A DNA stretch of 64,000 bases from Balaenoptera acutorostrata (GCF_949987535.1 NC_080064.1:43233937-43297936), one strand, 5' to 3'. Counted from the first letter of the stretch, positions 47,256 through 59,739 are shown. A program made the numbers and translations. The notes: a model not told the origin generated them from the letters alone.

Positions 47256-48238
47256 ATATGTTATCAAGAGAGTCTGACATTTAGTGGGAATTTATACTTC
47301 TTTACAAGAATAACACTCCAGATATGTCTATAAAATAACAGAAATGATTTTTTTTAAAAAAAATCAATGCTGTTCCTTTTAAATTGATTTCATTATTTCA
47401 ATAATGCATACCAAACATTTTTAAAAAGCTTTACTGAACACTGGCTTATGGATTTTTAATCATTTATTTTTAATATCCCCAATGGGATAAAATTTGATCC
47501 TTTGAAGGGTGGACTTGATATTTGGATGACATGAGTTATTCTAGTCAATTCCAATGGGTGATCAAGGTGTGAAATACCAGTCTGAACCAAAAATGAGATG
47601 GGTTCGATGAGACTGAAATTTTTATATGGTCCATCAGAAGTAATCTACAAGAGGATTCTTTCATCACTGTGTATTTCAAGAAACTCATTTGCAGACAGAA
47701 TCCAAAAGATCCACTGTATACCCATTCTCTTAAAGATAAAATATACTTGGCCAATTAGTTCTTCACTTGTAACGTATATGCCTGATATTGCCATGTGGAA
47801 GGAATAGGATTTACCAGGAAGGTGTCTGATTCTCATTCCCAAGAGTTAGTGGCAGTTTGGCAAGTAATTTTCTTGTCTAGAGTACTGAATTATTTATATC
47901 CTTCGGATTTGAAAGATGACTCAAATAGTGTATGACTTTATAGGTAAATTGTTTTTACCATTTTTTTTCTACATTTGTCTCTTTCCCTACTTCTTCTTTG
48001 ACCATTAAACCGAAGTTAACATATATTTATTGACCACTTAACCACAGTACAGGCAGGGTATGTGTGCTAAATGTTTTATAAGATATAGTTCCTACCCTCA
48101 AGGAATTTACTATCTAGCAATGATTAATGGTCGTGTTATTTCACTAGTTTTCTGCTCAATAAACTGTCTGCTCTTAAAAAAAGAAACTCTTTCAGAACAT
48201 CTGTTATCCATTTAACATTTTTTAACCCTCCTACTTAC

Positions 48239-48375
48239 CGACGTATTACTGCTATTGCTGGCTGCACTGAAAGGGTCAGTACTTGAAGTGGCAAAAGGAT
48301 CAGTAGAAGATTGCTTGAAGAAACAGTCGGATGCAAACGGATCTGAACCTTTGAAAGGATCACCTCCAAATGGAT
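48239..48375 (-). CDS. EPS15: EPS15 coding exon, DPF cluster
   Basis: The exon is 137 nt, phase 1 to 0, with acceptor TTCTTAG and donor GTAAGT. With the split Asp it encodes DPFGGDPFKGSDPFASD, then CFFKQSSTDPFATSS and TDPFSAASNSSNTS. That makes five DPF motifs in about 45 residues, the densest cluster in the protein. The exon supplies multivalent, low-affinity contacts to the AP-2 alpha ear. Human, as I recall it, has RQST where this has KQSST, so there is one extra Ser here. Confidence 0.97.
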
Positions 48376-49417
48376 CTAAGAAAATACAACACAAATATGA
48401 GAGATTACAAAATTATTACTCTAAATTTCCTGTCACCAAAGGCAGGACAACTGACTTAATTAAAAGGCATTTTGAACTCCTGTAGAATCTAAGTTAGGTA
48501 CTTTATATTTTGACTACTTATTTGGTCAGAAAAAAGTATAGGCAGTTGCATCTAGTTAAATAGCTTTAATTAACATTCTTTCCTACTTGTTCATCATTCA
48601 TTCAAAGCAAATCAGTAATTCCAACACTTACCACACAAATGTTGCCTACATGCTAGGATTAAATAATTCCTCTAAACTGGTGATTTTAATTTTGGGGGGG
48701 GTGGACAGAATCACAGTTTCCTTTGTGGCTTTGATAAAAGACAGTCTTTCACCTAATAAACTTATTTTTTAATTAGCATATAATATCAAGTGATCCCATT
48801 TTGAGACCCTTATTCTATGCTATCATAACTAAAGAAACAACAAAAACTTCTAAATGTATTTCTCCCTCTGAGCTCAAGGGTAACAGCCAATAGTTTGGAA
48901 CAGGTTTGGGAAGCATAACTAAATGGTACACAAGATTTGCTTTATTCTAATGCAAAAATCCCAGAGAAAGAATATCTTAAAAAGCTTAACACTTAGTAAT
49001 TCTTTAAGATCTTTACTCTTCACCCATTCATTCAAATAGGCTTTAATCTTAGGAAAACAGAAGTTCTAAACCCTGTAGTAATGTAGATCATTTTGTTTAT
49101 CTAATCCTTGGCTAATAAGGAGAAATCAGTGTAAATACTATTAAAAGCATCAAAGTACAAGCACACTAATATCTTTTTTTATAAAGTACAGCTAACAGTT
49201 TATTAAGCAAATTCACAAGTATCTACCACTTTTTCTCTGAAAATGCCAGGCACATACAACATCTTAGTGAGGGCTTGGGTCAATTTTAAAACTGAATCAA
49301 AAGGAAGTCCATTTCCTATAACTACCCAACTGTGAGATCTCATTCCTAAATATAACATGAGCTTATAATTAAGTAGAATCAAATTAAAGCTAAGAAGGAC
49401 CTCAATAATATACTAAC

Positions 49418-49453
49418 CAATTTTCCCAAAAGGATCATCCTTGAAAGGATCAT
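49418..49453 (-). CDS. EPS15: EPS15 36-nt microexon, two DPF motifs
   Basis: This exon is only 36 nt. It takes the last two bases of one split codon, eleven whole codons (DPFKDDPFGKI) and the first base of the next split codon. The acceptor is ATCACAG and the donor is GTTAGT, which is weaker than the GTAAGT sites around it. It enters and leaves in phase 1, so skipping it would remove 12 residues and two DPF motifs without a frameshift. The first, split codon reads AAT (Asn) where I recall Ser in human. It is easily missed by gene finders. Confidence 0.93.
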
Positions 49454-49879
49454 CTGTGATAAAATAAATAAGCAGAAATCAAAATCACAATATTCACTGT
49501 TGTGGCACCATTACTTAAAGGGTAACTTTAAAACAAAAGCAAAGTTTCTTAAAGCAAAGTCTGTTTCATTAACTCTACCTCAAAGTAGATAAAACAATGA
49601 ATGCCATCCACCTTTAGGAAATATTTCTAAAAAGTAATAAGTAAGGGCAGAACATCAATACACCTCATAAAAGAGGCAAATCCGAATTAGAGCCAACTAT
49701 ACTTACCTCTTGACCACAAGGTCAGATTACAGATGGAGGGGAAAAGACAGGCATGACAGCAAGAATTTTACTAATAAAATCTCTACTTTTCAATGGATTA
49801 CTAGATAGGTATTACCATCAACACTTTAGAAACAAAGACACTAAGTTTCACTGAGGTAAAAAAAAAAAAAGTGCTTATA

Positions 49880-51150
49880 GAATTGAAGAGTCTAGAAATA
49901 AATCCTTACACATTTATTGTCATTTGACTTTTGACAAGAGTTCCAAGACAACTCAACGGGGTTAGAGAATTGTCTTTTCAACAAATGGTGCTGGGACACT
50001 GAATATCCACATGCAAAAGAATAAAGTTGGACCCCTATCTCACACCATATACAAAATTAACTCAAAATGGATCAAATACCTAAATATAACAGCTAAAACT
50101 ATAAAGCTCTTAGCAGAAAAAGTAAACCTTCATGACTTTGGACCTTAGATATGAAATCAAAAGCACGAGTGAAAAAAAATTTTTAAATAGGTAAGTTAGA
50201 CTTCATCAAAATTAAGACAACACTGAACACAAGAAAATAGTTGCAAAGCATATGCTTGATAAGGGATTTATATTCAGAATATGTAAAGAACTCTTACAAA
50301 TCAACAATAAAAAGACAAACAACCCAATTCAAAAAAGGGTAAATGATCTGAATAAATGTTTCTCCAAAGAAGATCTATGGATGGCCAATAACCACAAAGA
50401 AAGATGTTCAACAATGTTAGTCATTAAGGAAATACAAATCAAACCCAAATAAGATACCATTTCACACTCACTACGATGGCTATAATCAAAAGGATAGACA
50501 GTGACAAGTGTTGGCAAAGACATGGAGAAACTGCAACCCACATACAATACTGGTGGGAATGTATAATGGTACAGACACTTTGGAAATCAGTTTGGCAGTT
50601 CCTCAAAGGATTAAATAGAGTACTATGATCTGATATATACCCCGGAGAAATGTAAACATATATCCACACAAAAACTTGTATATAAATGTTCAAAATAGCA
50701 TTATTCAAAAGAGCCAAAATAGTGGAAACAACCCAAATGTCCATCAACCAATGAATAAGTAAAACGTGGTATATCCATCCAATGTAATAATATTCATTGA
50801 TAAAAAGAAATGAAATATTGAAACACACTACAACATGAGTAACCCTTGAAAATATTAGGCTAAATGAAAGCCAGACATAAACATGTATTAATGTAATTCC
50901 ATAAGTATGCACATCTACAGAGACAGAAAGTAGATTAGTGGTTGCATAGAGCTGGGGGATAGGGGAATGGGAAGTGACTTATAATGGGTATGGAGTTGCT
51001 CTATGGGGTGATAAAAAATGTTCCAAAATTAGATTTTAGTGAGGATTATACAACTCTGTGAATGTACTCAAACAATTTAATTGTATACTTTAAATGTTCA
51101 ATTTATATATCTTTTAACACTTTATCAATAAAGAAGTTTTTTTAAAAAGA
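49880..51150 (+). mobile_element. Old LINE-1 ORF2 3' part and 3' UTR
   Basis: Text such as GAATATCCACATGCAAAAGA, GAAATACAAATCAAACCC and TACAACATGAGTAACCCTTG marks the end of an L1 ORF2. The 3' UTR ends at AATAAAGAAGTTTTTTTAAA near 51145. It lies in an EPS15 intron, antisense to the gene. Confidence 0.85.
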
Positions 51151-51290
51151 GTTCTAATTTCTAGGCTCATTTCTGCCATGACTCTAAATAAATTATTCCA
51201 TTTATGTACCTCAGTTTCCCATCTTTAAAACTGATAAAAACTGACCTATCAGTTTCGCAAGGTGAGTCTGGAAATAAGTAAAAAGAAAGA
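51150..51290 (+). mobile_element. MIR SINE fragment
   Basis: CTGCCATGACTCTAAATAAA and ACCTCAGTTTCCCATCTTTA fit the middle of a MIR, directly after the L1 tail at 51150. Confidence 0.65.
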
Positions 51291-51756
51291 AGAACATTGA
51301 CACAAATGGTATTTAACGTAGTTTACAATGACATCAGACATTTTAATTTATTAAACTCATATTTCTTCAATAAGACTGTAGGCACCTTAAGGGCAGTGAT
51401 CGGGCTACTAACTACTACAATTTCCACTCTTTTAAAAGCATGGTGTTGGCACTTTTGGTAAATAATTGCTGGTTGACTTAAGAGTGCCCAATCTCCTCTC
51501 TTTCTTTGGGCTCCTATTCTGAAGAAGAAACATACTCTTAATTAGGGGTCCCTGAGACATAAGCAAAGGCTTATTAGTTCCAGGACTTAGTTGCCTGAAG
51601 GGGACAAATACTAAAATCTGACTATATAAAACCTCACTCTCCCTTCTACTTTTGTTATAACGAGTAGGCTCTCAAAACTAAAGCCCAAATTCCTATACAG
51701 CTTCTGTATTAAAACCCTTTTTGGTAAATCTATAATATAAATATAAGAGTACTTAC

Positions 51757-51847
51757 TGCCAACAAAAGGATCAGACTGGAAAAAATCCAAGTTTGAATCT
51801 GCAACTGGATTTGACAGTGAACTTGATTCTACATTAAATGGATCTTC
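51757..51847 (-). CDS. EPS15: EPS15 coding exon, first DPF motifs
   Basis: The exon is 91 nt (30 codons plus one base), phase 0 to 1, with acceptor TTTTTAG and donor GTAAGT. It encodes EDPFNVESSSL, then ADSNLDFFQSDPFVG, giving the first two DPF motifs of the AP-2 binding region. DPF tripeptides bind the appendage of AP-2 alpha-adaptin and concentrate EPS15 in coated pits; the FF-Q-SDPF context resembles a stronger appendage ligand. The last base, A, joins AT of the next exon to make Asn. Confidence 0.96.
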
Positions 51848-52076
51848 CTAAAAATAAATTTAAATTAAAAAAAAAGTTTTAGACACCAAAGTTTTAAAAG
51901 GTAACATTTAAAAATAAAATAACATGTTTGAAAAATCAACTGATGGTAACATAACAAATATTTTTGTGGTCATAAAGTCCACTTAACACATTTTTCTCTT
52001 TCCTTAGCCTAAAATAGTGTACAGCCCATCTTGAGAAGACAGTGATAAAAACATTTACTTATAAAATTATTTTTAC

Positions 52077-52193
52077 CTCTTTTGAACGTCTGTCACTATT
52101 AAATTCAGGACAAGCTTTTTCCTTAACAGCTGTAGTCACCACTTCGTTTTCATCAGTGACACCAGAAGGCGGTATTTCAGGACTACTTCTTGC
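52077..52193 (-). CDS. EPS15: EPS15 coding exon, acidic linker before the DPF region
   Basis: The exon is 117 nt, 39 codons, phase 0 to 0, with acceptor TTTGTAG and donor GTAAAA. The peptide starts ARSSPEIPPSGVTDENE and ends FNSDRRSKE. It links the coiled coil to the DPF repeats and looks disordered. Against human EPS15 as I recall it, the exon carries one extra Val (ENEVVTTAV against ENEVTTAV) and several substitutions (KEKACPEFNSDRR), so it is among the least conserved parts of the gene. It sits only 229 bp upstream of the first DPF exon. Confidence 0.94.
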
Positions 52194-52399
52194 CTACAAA
52201 ATATTAATTCTTCATAGACTTACAATGTATTTTCTACTTGGCAGGGGAAACGGACAAAGAATAGTCAAATATTACTAAAAAATTTTAAAAGACAAGCAGA
52301 ACATATTCAGTGAATGACTTCTCCCATAATCTTTCTTAAGAAAATGGTATTACCAAGCATCAAAGCCACTCAAGGCCAGAAAACTTCAGGTCTTTCTTA

Positions 52400-52760
52400 A
52401 CTACTTCCCTTTGGTCATCCCCCAGCTATATTCCAAGTCTTGCTGAGTCTACCTCCTATCTCTTTCTTAAATCCTTCCTTTCTTCTCCATCTTCACTGTC
52501 ACTATCATTCATTTACAGTATCATCATTTCTGGTCTGTGTTACTGTAGTAATAACCTTCCAACTGCCTTCTGCCTCCAAATTGGTGTCCTTCCCATCTAC
52601 CTTCTTATGGTAGCCAAAGCAATAGATATAAAATGTGAATCTGATCGTGACTCTCTGGTTAAAAGTCCTTCAATGGCTTCCCATTGTTTTCTGGATCTAA
52701 ATTTCTGATCTAAGAAGTGCAAAGGGCAATCTCCATTTCATACCACCCTATGTCTTTGAA
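52400..52760. mobile_element. Ancient LINE (L2-like) fragment
   Basis: It reads GTAATAACCTTCCAACTGCC, CTGATCGTGACTCTCTGGTT and TCCTTCAATGGCTTCCCAT, a widespread old LINE 3' pattern. Confidence 0.5.
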
Positions 52761-53008
52761 GGATAACCTAGTAATCTGCATTTTGTGCTTAAAAAAATAT
52801 TGTATAATATATCCAAGACTGCACTGTCTAAATAATATTAAGTCTGTTAATTTTACATCCTTAATATCTCTCAAATTTGTATTCTTCTCATCATCATCCC
52901 TCCTGTTACTGGTTAAGTCTAGGTTAAAACAATTCTCACACAGACCATTCCAACAGTCTCCTACCATATGGCTATGTGTCCAGTCCTACTCTTCAATCTA
53001 TTATCCAC

Positions 53009-53130
53009 TTTTTTTTTTTTTTGGCTGCAACGCATGGCTTACAGGATCTTAGTTCCCTGACCTGGACTTGAACCTGGGCCACGGCAGTGAAAGTGTCGAG
53101 TCCTAACCACTGGACCAACAGGGAATTCCC
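53009..53130 (-). mobile_element. Short CHR-type SINE
   Basis: On the minus strand it starts GGGAATTCCCTGTTGGTCC and ends with a poly(A) of about 18 (T run at 53009-53022). TATCCAC flanks it at 53002-53008 and 53131-53137. It belongs to the short, older CHR type also seen at 25105 and 59256. Confidence 0.88.
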
Positions 53131-53272
53131 TATCCACATTTTTTAAAAGGTAAACTCAATCCTGTCACTTCTTGCTTAAAAATTCTTTAATAGCTACTCA
53201 CTGTAGTAAGATGAATTCCCCAATGCTTCAAGATGAATCCAAATTTCTTACTCTCTGGTCCTTTCTGACCTA

Positions 53273-53452
53273 AAAGTGGTCATTTTTATCTAGGTACACA
53301 TCATAATCACCCATGGGATTTGTTTTTAAAATATATGTACCTGGCTCCAACCCAGAAACTCTAGTTCAACAAGTTTGAAGTGGGGCACAGACATCTCTAT
53401 CTTGATAAAAAGTACCAGAGGTAATGCAGGTAACCCCCTAGGAGAGAGCCTC
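53273..53452. mobile_element. MER5-like hAT-Charlie fragment
   Basis: It reads AGTGGTCATTTTTATCTAGG, ACATCATAATCACCCATGGG, CTGGCTCCAACCCAGAAACT and GGCACAGACATCTCTAT, the general MER5/Charlie MITE pattern. The family assignment is approximate. Confidence 0.6.
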
Positions 53453-53780
53453 ATCTCCTACCAATACATTCCCCACCATCACAAAATATCCTCCAAAAAC
53501 TTCTCATGATCCTGTGCAGCATGTTTTCTCCCATTTCATACCTATGCTAATGCTGTTTCCTCTGCTAGGAATGTACCACCTCCTCTGTTGCTTAACCCCT
53601 TCTCACTTCAATGGCCACTTGTAAAGCTTCCCTATGACATCTTCTCTGAGCCTCCTCCAAGCTGTCCTACCTGAATATCCTATGCTTACTTTATCACAGC
53701 CTTTTAACACAGTGTTACATGACTAGACTGTGTACAGCTTGAAGACGGGGTTAAAGGTCTTTTGTCTCTGTAGCTCTCAT
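53453..53780. mobile_element. Ancient LINE (L2-like) 3' fragment
   Basis: It reads CTATGCTAATGCTGTTTCCT, TCTGCTAGGAATGTACCACC and TAGACTGTGTACAGCTTGAA, the order found in L2 3' ends. Confidence 0.5.
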
Positions 53781-54138
53781 ACATAACAGCAGCACTCTTG
53801 CATTAGCTGGTGTTCTCCAAAAAAACCAGTAAATAAATGTCCTCAATGTTATGAAATAAAGAATTACTTTCAGCTTTGGGCAAGAGTACTTAAAAACTAT
53901 TTTTAAAAGTTACTATCTACAGAACTACTATTCTGAAAACATGCTCTATAACAATAGATCAGTTAAAATTATATTTTTACGCTAGTTAAAACTGTTATAA
54001 CCCATTCTCCGCCTCTCAACTGTCTCAGATAAGGCAAGGCCACATATTTACATTAGGTATGATGTCAACAAAACTTCGATCTGAATCAATTTTTTTTTCT
54101 GAAGTTGATTATGAAATTTAAGGAACTATTAGACTCAC

Positions 54139-54342
54139 TGGAGACTCCTGGTGTATGGACTCAGACTCTAGGTTGCTCTGGCCTTCAGTGTGCTCATTAA
54201 GATTGGCTGTTTCACTGCTGCTGGTGCTGAGACTGCAATAATCTGTAGCGCCATTCACAAGAATGCTGTGTGGACTACTGCACCAACTTAATTGATTATT
54301 ATGGTTTTCCAGCTCTTTCATTTCCATCAGTTTCATTTGCAT
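54139..54342 (-). CDS. EPS15: EPS15 coding exon, end of coil and linker
   Basis: The exon is 204 nt, 68 codons, phase 0 to 0, with acceptor TTGACAG and donor GTGAGT. It begins MQMKLMEMKELENHN, the last heptads of the coiled coil. It then runs into a Ser- and Asn-rich linker (WCSSPHSILVNGATDY, LSTSSSETANLNEH) and ends IHQESP. The leading ATG is an internal Met, not a start, because a good acceptor abuts it and the upstream exon ends in the same phase. Reading past 54139 enters the intron and soon meets a stop. No domain of known fold is visible in the linker. Confidence 0.96.
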
Positions 54343-55344
54343 CTGTCAACACAAAGCAGAAATACAAAATAGAATTTATTAATAGAAAGACATGTAATGT
54401 AAAAATAATTATATGCTTAGACTTGGTCAAGGATAAATTTGCTTCCATTAAGGAATGCAGCATGACTTAGTAATCCATCCCAGCAAGTTCTCCTCTTGAA
54501 ATTCCAATATATATGGATTTGCTTTTTGTACATCTTCTGACGCTCTAAGAATTTTAATTCAAATATCTGCAAATTGGCAGTCTTTTAGAATATAATTAGA
54601 AAAAAGGTCAGGGTACTAGGAAAAAGATAGCACAGTGGCAGAGGAAGAGAAGATTTTGTGATGAAGCTTTAGGAGAGATAAAGGAAGTTGAGGGAGAGTA
54701 CACAAGACTTTGGAGCCATCCATACTCCTATTGGGAAGAAGAGAAGTGAAGACAAAGGTGAAATAAGCTAGTGTCCTATCCTCTGGCATTACTTATTAAT
54801 GGGCTAGAGCCCTAGGAAGTAGTCTCTAAATCTAAGGTATGCCAAACAGGTTAAATAAAGGACGTTTTTTTTACCTCAGTACCCAAGTGACTTTATACAC
54901 CTGGGACAACAGTGGGACAAAAAGTGGTATGCAATAAATTGTAATATATATAAAAAGAAAAATGTGGGGCACCAGAGGAAGGAAAAAATGCTTATTTATA
55001 CCAACGTCTACAATAAAAGCAAATTTACATATACCTCAAAGAAACTGAGATAGCAGGATCAAAAAATGTTTCTAGTGAAAAGGAATAATAAATGGAATTT
55101 TACTGAATAGCACCCATTTTCACAAAAAAAATATATATTTTAATTATATTGGAGTCCTCTTTATTAGCATGTTGTATTTTTTGTTTTTAGCAAATATAAA
55201 AATTACCTATTGACATTTTGTAAATCAAGGCTCTGTTAACTAATCTTATTCCCCTAACATTCCCCATAAGGTTTTTAAGTTGCTCAATTTGGAATCTGTA
55301 ATTTACCAAAGGTCTTTTCAGGGTCATAACCTGGGAAAAGAACA

Positions 55345-55535
55345 TCTGGACTGGGAGACAGATGTAAATCTAGCTCTATCACCTTCTAGTTAGGTGATCT
55401 TAGTCAAAGTAACCTCTCCAAGCCTCCATTTCTTAATCCATAAAGGTAGTAAGAACTATCTCCATAGACGACTGTTAAGTGTAGCAAAAGATAGATTTGA
55501 AAGAACTCTGTAAAATGTAAAGGCCTATGTAAAAG
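55345..55535 (+). mobile_element. MIR SINE
   Basis: TAGCTCTATCACCTTCTAGT and CTCCATTTCTTAATCCATAA with GATTTGAAAGAACTCTGTAA fit a diverged MIR. Confidence 0.7.
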
Positions 55536-56994
55536 ATGGACAATGTGTGTAAAAGTGCCTGGCACACTGCATTTGTCACTATTATAGCAATTAAATTTTC
55601 CTGTTCCTTTTCCACTAATTCACTCTATTTTAAAAAAGTTAAAGACTTGAGCCTGAGGGTAGAGACCACAATTTTTGTTATCAACTTTGTATCTCCAACA
55701 TCTAGCACAATGATGCATACTGTAAGTGCTTAATATACATTCACTGAAAAACACAACTATTATGCTTATAAATTTAAACAGTGGGCATCAGTAAGCATAT
55801 ATGTACATATCTACCAAACTGCATTGTATTTAGGATTTAAACTAACAATCCAAAAATACCACACATTTATTAATACACAGCATAGGCCTTGTATATTCCT
55901 AGTGTTACAGAGCAGTGGCTTATAAACTTACTTTTACTTTCATCCATAGAAAGAAATAGATTCCTTGACCCAGTAAATATATACGTTTGAACATGTCTCT
56001 CTGTGTGTATTTATATACATAAACACACATATATAGATGCATACATCATATATATAATTATACACACACACACGCACATACAGTGGTAAAACAAGTTCCA
56101 CGAAGTAATACTTACCCTTACTGCGTGTAATGCATGCTGATATTCCCTGGTCTCCCTTATTTCATTTAAAAAATTTATCATGACCATTAAATCAATTTTA
56201 ATGCCCACTACTACCTTGCAGTTTAAAATTTAAAACATTAATACTAAATAATACCCATCATACAGATGAAACAGTAGGGTTAAATACTTGCCTATCAGAA
56301 AGTTCTATTTAGGACAGTTTGTTCCTTATAGTTATTTCTGAGACAATCAATAGAATCATGAACACAACTAGGCTTTCCTGTGTCTGGTTCTCCCATGCAC
56401 CTGTCACTAAGCCTTACTCTCTACGTAAACTTAGAGAATACGGAAGAAAAAAAAAAAAAAATCACACAACTAACACAAGCTCTTTGCAAATTGTGCAAGA
56501 AAAGTACAATAAACATTTAGAGTGCCAGAAATACTTGGATAAATAGTATATATTGTATAAGTAAGTTACATAGAGTTAAGGTCAAAGGTTCTTTGTTTTC
56601 TTGCAAATACAAGGTAAGAAGTAAAAATAAAAATTCAGCAAGTCAGAAAATTTTTCTTTAGTTATTTCTTTTCCCAGAAAAGCTATAGTTAAGCTTTCGA
56701 GAGCAACTTCTTTTTTATAGGCCCTCTGTGGAAAGACATATAGTCACTGAGTCAAGTGTAACAGTTTGGTATGTTTATTCTTAAGGTTTGGAGATCAGAC
56801 ACAAGGATCTAATTCCTTTCACAGATACCAAATATATTCTGGCACACTTGGTAGTACAGCCTGCTGAAACTATTTTCCATGCTCAAAAACACTGTTTTAT
56901 TTTCTCTCTGATAATTTATAATATCCGGAGTCCTTTCTATTTTTCTCATTTATGCTCCTTCCTTTGAAAGAAATCCTCTTTCAAAAAAGTCAAA

Positions 56995-57905
56995 GAAAAG
57001 AAAATGAAAAGACAAGCCAGAGAGTGGGAGAAACTATTTGCAATTCAACTAACTATCTGATAAAGGACTTATCTCCAGAATACATATATATTTTTTAAAA
57101 CTCTTATAATTTAATAATAATAAGAACCCATTTTTTAAAAATGGGCAAGAGTTAAACAGATGTTTCATCCAAAAGGATATACAAATGGCTAATAAGCACA
57201 TGAAAAGATGATCAACATCTCTAGTCATAAGAGAACTACAAATTAAAAACTATGAAGTACCACTTTACATCTACAGGAATGACTATAATCAAAAAGACAA
57301 TTAAGTGTTGGTAAGAATGTGGAGAAACTGGAACCCTCATACACTGCTAGGGGGAGCATAAAATGGTACAGCCACTTTGGAAAAGTCTGGCAATTTAAAG
57401 TTTAAAAAAAAAAAGTTTAATATAACTTTACAATAGAAACAACTTTCATATCCAAGAGGAATGAAGACATATGTCCACACAAAGAATTGTATGCAAATAC
57501 AAAATTCAAAGCAGCATTATTTGTAATAGTCAACAAGTGGAAAGGATCCAAATGCCCATTAATTGATGAATGGATAAACAAAATACCTTATACAATGGAC
57601 TATAATGTTGTTACATGCTACAACATGGATGAGCCTCAAAAACATTATGCTAAGTGAAAGAAACCACATGAGAAAGACCACACAGTGCTTGATTTTCTCT
57701 ATATGAAATGTTCAGAAAAGGCAAATTTATAGAAGCAAAACATAGATTAGTAGTTACCTAGGGGTAAGAGTGGGGACTGACTATAAATGGGCACAAGGAT
57801 CTTTTGGGAGTGATGGAAATGTTCTAAAACTGGACTGGGATGTTTGAGCAACTCTAAAATTTACTGAAAATCATTGAATTGGATCCTTAAAACTGATTAA
57901 TTTTC
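56995..57905 (+). mobile_element. Old LINE-1 3' fragment
   Basis: It begins in ORF2 (AAGACAAGCCAGAGAGTGGG; CATCTCTAGTCATAAGAGAA; TGGAACCCTCATACACTGCT) and ends with an L1M-type 3' UTR (AACTGGACTGGGATG...). It is heavily mutated. Confidence 0.85.
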
Positions 57906-58784
57906 TTTTTTGGATCTTACACAGAACTCTGGGTTCAAAAATCAGTACTTGGACTTTGCATTTTAGCCCAGCAGGGCCACCCAAGTGACATTTCCGGGGA
58001 ACAGAATGAACTTCCAGTAAATCAGCAAACTTCCACCACAAATGGAAATATTCAATTGAATATTTATAAGAAATAAAAAATTGAAGGTATACTGAAAAGA
58101 GAATGGTTTTTTATTGTTGAAATGCCTAATGCTTCAAGCTAACAGTTTAAACTAAACATCAGGATGTTGTTGGGTGGGGAGAGTAACGAACATTTTATGA
58201 GTGACTGTGCAATCGTGTTTGTTATTACTGAAGGAAAAAAGAAAAGGAAACACCGCCCAGTGCACCGTGTTCATTTCGATTTCCAATGACAGAGACTGTC
58301 GTGGTGTTTGGTGGCAGAGTAGAAAGAGCACTGAAAAAACTGGTTAATTTTATGGTCTATAAATTATACTTTAAACAACAGTTTTTTAAAAAACTCAAAG
58401 AAAACTATTTTAAAGACTGTCCATTTATCTGGTACCATTCCCACTAGGATGACTTTCTTTTGGGTTTCCTACCTGTTTATTGAGTACCTACACTGGGACA
58501 AGAACTGTGCTAAATGTTAGGATAAAAATGTATGTTTCTAGACCAAAAAGCTCCATCTACTGAGGGAGATAGACACATAAACAAATGTGCAGGGGGAAAT
58601 GTTATGATTGCTATAACAGAAGTACAATGTCCAATAAAGGCAGGGTTCAGAAAATGCCACAAAGAAATAAGAGGTTAAGCTATGTCTTGCAAGATGAGTG
58701 AGCAGGTATTCACCTGCCAGACAAGAGGGGGGAGGGAAGCATATCAAGGGGAAGGACTTCATTATGTATAATAATTAACTGACC

Positions 58785-58925
58785 AGGTTTTAGAAGATCT
58801 GAATTTTTTAGGCTGTGGCTCTTTTGAAGGCTATGTAACCATAGGCAAGTTACTTAACCTTCCTTGGCTTCAGTTTGTTCAAATTCAAAATGAAAGGAAT
58901 GGGCTACATTAACTCTATGCACATC
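58785..58925 (+). mobile_element. MIR SINE fragment
   Basis: AACCATAGGCAAGTTACTTA and CTTGGCTTCAGTTTGTTC are MIR landmarks. Confidence 0.7.
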
Positions 58926-59129
58926 TAACCATCTTACCATCATTCTATAAAATATTATTCTCCATTTAGGGACGTCAAGAAATAGCATAGCGAAGGATCT
59001 ATATTCTGGACCTACCGTAACACTGCATATTTATCTATATAAAAAACAATTTCCTAATTACAAAAAATACAGGTCTCTAAATGAGCAAAACTGATTTTAA
59101 GAATCCCAAAAGGGAAGGCACTGGGTTAT

Positions 59130-59255
59130 TATAAGCAACACATACTGAGCAATTATTTACCAAACACTGTGCTCTAATGTCTCACTGGTTTTGCCTCATT
59201 TAAACTTTACAAGCAGCTCTAGGAGGTAGAGGAGTACTGTTCATTCTCCAATTTT
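59130..59255 (-). mobile_element. MIR SINE, left part, split by two CHR SINEs
   Basis: ATACTGAGCAATTATTTACC, AAACACTGTGCTCTAA and CAAGCAGCTCTAGGAGGTAG are antisense MIR; it resumes at 59757 with AAAGATGAGGAATCTGATAC. Confidence 0.8.
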
Positions 59256-59385
59256 ATTTATTTTTTAAAATTTGGCCACACCACGCAGCTTACGGGATAT
59301 CTTAGTTCCCCGAACAGGGGTTAAACCTGGGCCCTCGGCAGTGGAAGGGCAGAGTCCTAACCACTCAACCACCAGGGAATTCCCA
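59256..59385 (-). mobile_element. Short CHR-type SINE, first of a tandem pair
   Basis: On the minus strand it starts GGGAATTCCCTGGTGG and ends in an A-rich tail. The duplication ATTCTCCAATTTT is perfect at 59243-59255 and 59386-59398. It lies inside an older MIR. Confidence 0.9.
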
Positions 59386-59398
59386 ATTCTCCAATTTT

Positions 59399-59739
59399 TT
59401 AAAAATAAATTTATTTTTGGCTGCGTTGGGTCTTCATTGCTGCACGTGGGCTTTCTCTAGTTGCAGCGAGTGGGGGTTACTCTTTGTTGCGGTGTGCAGG
59501 CTTCCCATTGCAGTGGTTTCTTTTGCTGTGGAGCAGGGGCTCTAGGCACATGGGCTTCAGTAGTTGTGGCACGTGGGCTCAGTAGTTGTGGCTTGCAGGC
59601 TCTAGAGTGCAGGCTCAGTAGTTGTGGCGCATGGGCTTAGTTGCTCCGCGGCATGTGGATCTTCCCAGACCAGGGCTTGAACCCGTGTCCCCTGCATTGG
59701 CAGGTGGATTCTTAACCACTGCGCCACCAGGCAAGTCCC
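59399..59739 (-). mobile_element. Long CHR SINE, second of a tandem pair
   Basis: On the minus strand it starts GGGACTTGCCTGGTGGCGC and has A and B boxes and a full body. It used the right-hand target copy of the neighbouring SINE: CTCCAATTTT recurs at 59747-59756. Three copies of one target therefore bracket two insertions. Confidence 0.92.

Larger units (their letters stand above)
44143..48238 (-). other. EPS15: EPS15 intron
   Basis: 4096 bp, phase 0. It contains an L1M 3' piece, a GA-rich run near 44525-44580, two MIRs and an L2-like trace at 48005-48120. The remainder looks unique. Confidence 0.85.

Noticed and set aside
54270..54342. Met at 54340-54342 as a possible alternative EPS15 start
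   Set aside because: It is an internal Met directly after a consensus acceptor, and the upstream exon ends in the same phase with the expected peptide.
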